From an uncultured Bacilli bacterium (GTDB lineage: Bacteria; Bacillota_I; Bacilli_A; RF39; UBA660), in NCBI GenBank assembly GCA_934097255.1, contig CAKONT010000038.1, forward strand, positions 1 to 8,919: a stretch of 8,919 nt of DNA, given 5' to 3'. Each line of letters opens with the position of its first letter. Position 1 is the stretch's first letter. The notes beneath the pieces were generated by a model, which saw nothing but the letters and a program-made list of their open reading frames with translations, was not told the origin of the DNA and did not search any database. The position numbers and the translations under genes are program-made. This document shows, in pieces, positions 4,947-8,919 of this stretch.

Positions 4947-5924
4947 ATGGATGAAGAATACGATTATGAAAAGAGTATAAGACCTCTTACTTTAGATGAT
5001 TATATAGGTCAATCTGAGGTTAAAGAAAATATGAAGGTTTTTATTGAAGCTGCAAAAATAAGAAAAGAAAGTCTTGATCATGTATTATTATATGGGCCAC
5101 CGGGTTTAGGAAAAACTACTATGGCTTATATAATTGCTAATGAACTTGGGGTATCTATAAAAACTGCTAGTGGTCCATCGATAGAAAAAAGTGGTGATTT
5201 AGTAGCTATTTTGTCGAATTTGGAACCTGGAGATGTTTTATTTATCGATGAAATACATAGAATGCCTAAATTTATTGAGGAAATATTATATCCAGCGATG
5301 GAGGATTTTTCAATTGATATTGTAATAGGAAGTGAAGGTCAAACAAGAAGTATAAAAATTGATCTGCCACCTTTTACTTTAGTTGGAGCAACAACGCGAG
5401 CTGGAGATTTATCAAGTCCTTTAAGAGATAGATTTGGAATTGTAAATAAATTACAATATTATACGGAAGATGAGTTACTTGATATATCAAAAAGAACGAG
5501 TAGAGTATTATCAATGCCAATAACAGATGATGCAGCAAGACTTATTGCTAAAAGAAGTAGAGGAACACCTAGAATAGCTAATAAACTTTTTAAAAGAGTA
5601 AGAGATTTTGCTCTTGTTGAAGGATTAGAAGAAATAGATGCTGATATAACTAAAAAAGCACTTGATAGATTAAAAATAGATGATAATGGTTTAGATGAAA
5701 CTGATAAGGAATTAATCCTTACTATTATTGATAAATTTAATGGTGGTCCAGTTGGAATTGAAACTCTTGCTGCTAGTGTTTTTGAAGAGGTGAATACTAT
5801 TGAAGATATGTATGAACCGTATTTAATTCAAATAGGTTTAATTAAAAGAACAAATAGAGGTCGAATAGCAACTGAAAAAGCATATCGTTATTTTAATAAA
5901 ATGCGTCAAGGTCAACTGTTTTAA
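4947..5924 (+). CDS. ruvB: Holliday junction branch migration helicase RuvB
   Basis: RuvB is the AAA+ ATPase that forms hexameric rings on RuvA-bound Holliday junctions and pumps DNA. At 325 aa it has a normal length. Visible landmarks are [12 protein letters not shown] (11-22), Walker A GPPGLGKT (50-57), Walker B LFIDEIHR with Asp101-Glu102, sensor 1 GATTRAG (147-153) and SPLRDRFG (157-164) with the arginine-finger region. Sensor 2 is [10 protein letters not shown] with Arg209. A winged-helix domain follows (about 255-316), including [26 protein letters not shown] and [12 protein letters not shown]. All catalytic positions look intact. The extreme C-terminus is QGQLF (321-325), which fits the Qxx(L/M)F form of sliding-clamp binding peptides. 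It is co-transcribed with ruvA and the intervening lipoprotein gene, and followed at once by an A/T-rich terminator. The start at 4947 is chosen by the adjacent AAAGTGAT and the family N-terminus. Confidence 0.97.
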   Translation: MDEEYDYEKSIRPLTLDDYIGQSEVKENMKVFIEAAKIRKESLDHVLLYGPPGLGKTTMAYIIANELGVSIKTASGPSIEKSGDLVAILSNLEPGDVLFIDEIHRMPKFIEEILYPAMEDFSIDIVIGSEGQTRSIKIDLPPFTLVGATTRAGDLSSPLRDRFGIVNKLQYYTEDELLDISKRTSRVLSMPITDDAARLIAKRSRGTPRIANKLFKRVRDFALVEGLEEIDADITKKALDRLKIDDNGLDETDKELILTIIDKFNGGPVGIETLAASVFEEVNTIEDMYEPYLIQIGLIKRTNRGRIATEKAYRYFNKMRQGQLF

Positions 5925-5929
5925 TACTT

Positions 5930-5957
5930 AAAAGAAGAGATTCTTTTCTTTTTTTTT
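5930..5957 (+). terminator. A/T-rich intrinsic terminator after ruvB
   Basis: AAAAGAA (5930-5936) and TTCTTTT (5941-5947) form a 7-bp stem around a GAGA tetraloop, followed by one C and nine T (5949-5957). The stem is weak, with a single G-C pair, but loop type, T tract and position five bases after the ruvB stop fit an intrinsic terminator. Confidence 0.65.
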
Positions 5958-5963
5958 AATATG

Positions 5964-5972
5964 TGGTATAAT
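5964..5972 (+). promoter_or_regulatory. Extended -10 promoter of queA
   Basis: TGGTATAAT gives a consensus hexamer (5967-5972) with a TGn extension. The -35 region falls in the T tract of the preceding terminator and has no good hexamer, as expected for an extended -10 promoter. The predicted RNA start is near 5979, giving a leader of about 29 bases with AAAAGGAG (5992-5999) before ATG 6008. The leader is too short for a preQ1 riboswitch. Confidence 0.7.
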
Positions 5973-6007
5973 CTATGCGTTTATAAGTTTTAAAAGGAGT
6001 ATTTTTT

Positions 6008-7033
6008 ATGGATATAAATGAATTTGATTATGATTTACCTAAGAATTTGATTGCACAAACGCCATTAAAAGATAGATCTAGTTCTAAGTTAATGGTTGTT
6101 GATAGAAAAAAAGGAACGATTGAACATAAAGTTTTTAAAGATATTGTTTCTTATTTAAATCCAGGTGATAGTTTGGTTTTAAACGATACTAAAGTTATTC
6201 CAGCAAGACTTATTGGTAATAAGAAAGATACAAAAGCGGTTATTGAAGTTCTTCTTTTAAAGGATTTAGGAGATGATATTTGGGAATGTCTTGTAAAACC
6301 AGCTAGAAGAATAAAAAAAGGAACGGTAGTTATATTTGGCGATGGAGTTTTGTCGATAAAATGTTTAGAAATATTTGACGAAGGGATTATGCACTTTAAA
6401 TTGATTTATAATGGTATATTAATGGAAATATTAGAAAAACTTGGTACGATGCCTCTTCCTCCATATATAAAAGAAAGTCTAAAAGAACAAGATCGTTATC
6501 AAACTGTATACGCTAAGAATTTAGGAAGTGCCGCTGCACCGACTGCTGGACTTCATTTTACTAAGGAATTATTACAGGAAATTGAAAAAAAGAATGTTAA
6601 TTTATTATATATTACTTTGCATGTTGGACTTGGAACTTTTAGACCAGTAAAAGAAACAAATATTTTAGAACATCACATGCACACTGAATATTATGAGATG
6701 AAACAAGATGTAGCGGATATTTTAAACAAAACGAAAGAAAATGGAAAAAAGATAATAAGTGTTGGAACAACAACTACAAGAACACTTGAAACGGTTATGG
6801 GAAAATACGGAACTTTTAAAGGATGTTTTGGTGAAACTGATATTTTTATTTATCCTGGATATGAATTTAAGGCTATTGATATGCAAATTACTAACTTTCA
6901 TTTACCAAAATCGACGCTTGTGATGTTAGTTTCTGCTTTTTCATCTAAAGATATTATTTTAAATGCTTATAAAGAAGCAATAAAAAATGATTATCGCTTT
7001 TTCTCTTTTGGAGATTCTATGTTAATCAAATAA
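6008..7033 (+). CDS. queA: S-adenosylmethionine:tRNA ribosyltransferase-isomerase QueA
   Basis: QueA transfers and rearranges the ribosyl part of S-adenosylmethionine onto 7-aminomethyl-7-deazaguanine at position 34 of tRNAs with GUN anticodons, giving epoxyqueuosine, the penultimate step of queuosine synthesis. Its length of 341 aa is typical. Family landmarks run in order through the protein: [14 protein letters not shown] (6-19), [11 protein letters not shown] (58-68), [10 protein letters not shown] (146-155), [13 protein letters not shown] (173-185), [10 protein letters not shown] (205-214), [18 protein letters not shown], and near the C-terminus FIYPGYEF and [16 protein letters not shown]. 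Nothing appears missing. It has its own promoter and a terminator on each side, so it forms a single-gene unit. The usual partner tgt is not adjacent within the window, although the ruvA-ruvB-queA order common in many bacteria is kept. AAAAGGAG upstream supports the start. Confidence 0.97.
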   Translation: MDINEFDYDLPKNLIAQTPLKDRSSSKLMVVDRKKGTIEHKVFKDIVSYLNPGDSLVLNDTKVIPARLIGNKKDTKAVIEVLLLKDLGDDIWECLVKPARRIKKGTVVIFGDGVLSIKCLEIFDEGIMHFKLIYNGILMEILEKLGTMPLPPYIKESLKEQDRYQTVYAKNLGSAAAPTAGLHFTKELLQEIEKKNVNLLYITLHVGLGTFRPVKETNILEHHMHTEYYEMKQDVADILNKTKENGKKIISVGTTTTRTLETVMGKYGTFKGCFGETDIFIYPGYEFKAIDMQITNFHLPKSTLVMLVSAFSSKDIILNAYKEAIKNDYRFFSFGDSMLIK

Positions 7034-7045
7034 TAATTGTTTGAT

Positions 7046-7083
7046 GAAAAGATCATAATCGGCGTGTTGATTATGATTTTTTT
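7046..7083 (+). terminator. Intrinsic terminator between queA and gatC
   Basis: ATCATAATC (7052-7060) and GATTATGAT (7069-7077) form a perfect 9-bp stem with an 8-base loop, extended outward by G-U and A-U pairs (7046-7051 with 7078-7083). The T run 7077-7083 makes the 3' side U-rich. It lies 12 bases after the queA stop and ends that transcript. Confidence 0.75.
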
Positions 7084-7102
7084 ATTTCTTTTTCTTTATT
7101 TA

Positions 7103-7111
7103 TGTTATACT
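7103..7111 (+). promoter_or_regulatory. Extended -10 promoter of gatCAB
   Basis: TGTTATACT contains TATACT (7106-7111) preceded by TGn. The upstream region is T-rich without a clear -35. The predicted RNA start is near 7118, leaving about 24 bases of leader, which is too short for a T-box. The leader carries the strong ribosome binding site of gatC. Confidence 0.65.
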
Positions 7112-7129
7112 AATATAGTAATTATTTAT

Positions 7130-7136
7130 GGAGGGG
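7130..7136 (+). promoter_or_regulatory. Ribosome binding site fixing the gatC start
   Basis: GGAGGGG sits five bases before ATG 7142. The same frame stays open back to TTG 7037, but that extension would run through the terminator and promoter and encode a hydrophobic stretch foreign to GatC. Confidence 0.85.
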
Positions 7137-7141
7137 AAAAT

Positions 7142-7435
7142 ATGGAAAGACTAACAAAAGAAGAGGTTTTGCATGTTGCGAATTTAGCAAAACTAAAACT
7201 TACAGAAGAAGAAGTAGAAGATTTTAGTTACAAATTAAAAAAAGTGTTAGATGAAATAGAAAAAATTCAAGATGTTGAAGAAACAACAGATGAAATTATG
7301 ATTAGTCCAATCGAAGTTTCTTGTTTTTTGGAAAATGATTTTTGTGGAGAGATGTTAAATCCAGCTGAAGCATTAAAAAATGCTCCAGAAAGGTGTGATA
7401 ATTTTATTACGGTAAGAGGTGTTTTTGATGAGTAA
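7142..7435 (+). CDS. gatC: Asp-tRNA(Asn)/Glu-tRNA(Gln) amidotransferase subunit C
   Basis: GatC is the small helical subunit that wraps around the GatA-GatB interface and stabilises the amidotransferase that converts misacylated Glu-tRNA(Gln) or Asp-tRNA(Asn) to the correct Gln- or Asn-tRNA. With the 7142 start it is 97 aa, the normal size. The N-terminal helix region reads EEVLHVANLAKLKLTEEEVEDF (7-28), followed by a second helix ending in KVLDEIEKIQDV, the PIEV segment, and the C-terminal LKNAPERCDNFITVRGVF that matches the family end (A-L-x-N-A-P ... F-x-V-P-x-V). The usual LRED-like stretch before the C-terminal helix is LEND here. The gene starts the operon and overlaps gatA by eight bases, so the subunits are probably translated in a coupled way. 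Confidence 0.95.
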   Translation: MERLTKEEVLHVANLAKLKLTEEEVEDFSYKLKKVLDEIEKIQDVEETTDEIMISPIEVSCFLENDFCGEMLNPAEALKNAPERCDNFITVRGVFDE

Positions 7436-8882
7436 TTATTTGGATCTTAGTATTGTAGAAATAAATAAATTGTTAAAAGATAAAGTTATTAAACCAATCG
7501 ATTTAGTTAACGAGTGTTTTGATAAAATTGAAAAAAATAAAGATTTAAATGCTTTTATAACGTTAAACAAAAAAGAAGCAATAAAACGTGCTTTAGAACT
7601 TGAAAATATGGAAGTAGATAATATCTTTTTTGGAATTCCTATTGCTATTAAAGATAATATAATAACAAAAGATTTACTTACGACTTGTGCATCAAAAATG
7701 TTATCTAATTTTTTACCTATTTATGATGCGTTTGTTGTCGATATTATTAAGAAGAAAAATATGATTATCGTTGGCAAAACTAATATGGATGAGTTTGCAA
7801 TGGGATCATCTAATCGTACGAGTTATTATGGACCTGTTCTTAATCCATGGAATAAAAATTTAGTTTCTGGAGGTTCAAGCGGTGGTAGTGCATGTTGTGT
7901 TTCTAAAGGACTTACTCCTATTTCTCTTGGAAGTGATACCGGAGGATCTATTAGACAACCTAGTGCTTTTTGTGGAACAGTAGGTTTAAAACCAACTTAT
8001 GGAAGAGTATCAAGATTTGGACTTGTATCTTTTGCATCAAGTCTAGATCAAATAGGACCAATAACAAGGAATGTATATGAAAATGCACTATTACTTAATG
8101 TTATATGTCAAAAAGATAAAAATGATCTTACTAATATTGATACCAATGAAGATTTTACATCTTTAATAGGCGATGATGTTACAAATTTAAAAGTTGCTAT
8201 TCCAAGATTTTTTATATCTGATGTGATCGATAAAGAAATACTTTCAAAGTTTATGGAAATAAAAAAATTACTTGAAGATAATAATGTTTCTGTGTCAATT
8301 ATTGATATTCCTTTTATCGATAATGCTGTGTCATTATATCAAGTAATTGCTTTAGGAGAAGCAAGTAGTAATTTAGCTCGTTTTGATGGTATAAAATATG
8401 GTTATAGTGTTAAGGATTATAAAAATTTAGATGATTTATATTTTAAAACAAGAAGTAATGGCTTTGGTGATGAAGTTAAAAGAAGAATAATGATTGGTTC
8501 TTATTTACTTAGCGGTCCTAATGCAATTAGTTATTACAATAAAGCTTTAAAAATTAGAAAAAGTATGAGTTTAGAGTTTGACAAAGTATTTTCTAATTTT
8601 GATATTATAATTGGACCAACAACAACTTCACTTCCTTATGAATTATCATATTTAAAAGAAGATCCTAATAAGAGTTTTATGGATGATATTTTAACTATTC
8701 CAGTAAATATGACAGGAGTTCCTGGTATGAGTTTACCTATTGGTTTTTCAAAAAATAATTTACCAATTGGAATGCAAATTATCGCTGATAAATTTAACGA
8801 AAAAACGATTTATAAATTGGCGAGTTTTATCGAAAAAAAGCTAAACCTTTGTTTAACAAAAGGAGATGATAAAAATGAATGA
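7428..8882 (+). CDS. gatA: Asp-tRNA(Asn)/Glu-tRNA(Gln) amidotransferase subunit A (amidase)
   Basis: GatA is the amidase-signature subunit that hydrolyses glutamine and feeds ammonia through the complex to GatB. The 484-aa protein has the normal length. The Ser-cisSer-Lys triad is complete: Lys75 in GIPIAIKDN, Ser150 in SGGSSGGSA and Ser174 in GSDTGGSIRQP. The spacing equals that of the Staphylococcus aureus enzyme (Lys79, Ser154, Ser178). Other signature parts are KTNMDEFAMGSS (117-128), CGTVGLKPTYGRVSRFGLVSFASSLDQIGP following the nucleophile, and the C-terminal PVNMTGVPGMSLPIGF and LPIGMQIIADKF. ATG 7428 is chosen because AGAGG (7415-7419) lies at the right distance; a GTG at 7419 in frame would overlap that site. 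It overlaps gatC and gatB by eight bases each. Confidence 0.97.
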   Translation: MSNYLDLSIVEINKLLKDKVIKPIDLVNECFDKIEKNKDLNAFITLNKKEAIKRALELENMEVDNIFFGIPIAIKDNIITKDLLTTCASKMLSNFLPIYDAFVVDIIKKKNMIIVGKTNMDEFAMGSSNRTSYYGPVLNPWNKNLVSGGSSGGSACCVSKGLTPISLGSDTGGSIRQPSAFCGTVGLKPTYGRVSRFGLVSFASSLDQIGPITRNVYENALLLNVICQKDKNDLTNIDTNEDFTSLIGDDVTNLKVAIPRFFISDVIDKEILSKFMEIKKLLEDNNVSVSIIDIPFIDNAVSLYQVIALGEASSNLARFDGIKYGYSVKDYKNLDDLYFKTRSNGFGDEVKRRIMIGSYLLSGPNAISYYNKALKIRKSMSLEFDKVFSNFDIIIGPTTTSLPYELSYLKEDPNKSFMDDILTIPVNMTGVPGMSLPIGFSKNNLPIGMQIIADKFNEKTIYKLASFIEKKLNLCLTKGDDKNE

Positions 8883-8919
8883 ATATGTACCAACTATTGG
8901 AATTGAAGTGCACGTTGAA
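8875..8919 (+). CDS. gatB: Asp-tRNA(Asn)/Glu-tRNA(Gln) amidotransferase subunit B, first 15 codons (3' cut by window edge)
   Basis: The frame from ATG 8875 reads MNEYVPTIGIEVHVE to the window end. Y-x-P-x-I-G-I/L-E-V-H-V is the conserved GatB N-terminus, which forms the start of the kinase-like domain that phosphorylates the Glu or Asp carboxyl of the mischarged tRNA before amidation. AAAGGAG (8859-8865) is a good ribosome binding site nine bases upstream. The start overlaps the gatA stop by eight bases, as expected for a gatCAB operon. Nothing can be said about the missing remainder. Confidence 0.92.
   Translation, partial: MNEYVPTIGIEVHVE

Noticed and set aside
5973..6007. Possible preQ1 riboswitch before queA
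   Set aside because: The predicted leader is only about 29 bases, and no preQ1 stem-loop with an A-rich tail and C-rich loop is visible.
7112..7141. Possible T-box leader before gatCAB
   Set aside because: The leader is about 24 bases and lacks the conserved T-box sequence and specifier stem.
7037..7141. N-terminal extension of GatC with a hydrophobic, TM-like segment
   Set aside because: This stretch contains the terminator, promoter and GGAGGGG site. GatC is soluble and starts at the METGLU-like MERLTKEEV sequence encoded from 7142.
1..8919. Mycoplasma-type code (TGA as Trp)
   Set aside because: Conserved Trp positions use TGG, and TGA closes ruvA, gatA and the acidic protein gene exactly where the next gene begins.

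Overview
The window is an AT-rich (visibly well under 35% GC), densely packed bacterial segment with every gene on the + strand. Trp is encoded by TGG in recognisable proteins (for example queA and the propeller gene), and TGA ends three genes, so the code is standard rather than the Mycoplasma code 4. Low GC, a YtxG/YtxH-like pair, Gram-positive-style lipoproteins, a GatCAB amidotransferase and GGAGG-type ribosome binding sites point to a Bacillota/Bacilli genome. An uncultured gut lineage close to the Mollicutes/RF39 or Erysipelotrichales area is my guess; it is an inference, not a demonstration.

Layout. (1) 2-256: the 3' end of trmB (tRNA m7G46 methyltransferase), ending inside a perfect all-A/T inverted repeat. 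(2) 305-2601: a tight four-gene envelope cluster made of a lipoprotein, an acidic low-complexity protein with a SepF-like N-terminus, a one-TM YtxG-like (DUF948-like) protein and a YtxH-family protein. (3) 2682-3923: a membrane-anchored protein with seven degenerate beta-propeller repeats, closed by a strong terminator that contains its stop codon. (4) 4026-5924: ruvA, a small DUF3997-like lipoprotein, then ruvB, with their own promoter and terminator. (5) 6008-7033: queA as a single-gene unit with its own promoter and terminator. (6) 7142-8919: gatC-gatA-gatB (gatB cut by the window edge), joined by two 8-nt start/stop overlaps.

The recognised housekeeping genes serve tRNA maturation (trmB, queA), tRNA charging by transamidation (gatCAB) and Holliday-junction branch migration (ruvAB). 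Three of the transcription units (ruvA, queA, gatC) start at TGn-extended -10 promoters with leaders of only about 20-30 nt. These leave no room for a riboswitch or T-box. No RNA genes, mobile elements, CRISPR arrays or long repeats were seen, and no gene-free stretch reaches 300 bases.

The least explained content is the envelope cluster at 305-2601, the propeller protein and the lipoprotein lodged between ruvA and ruvB. I do not see a clear defence system or other obviously new system here. Several start sites were moved inward from the longest possible reading frame on the basis of ribosome binding sites and family N-termini.
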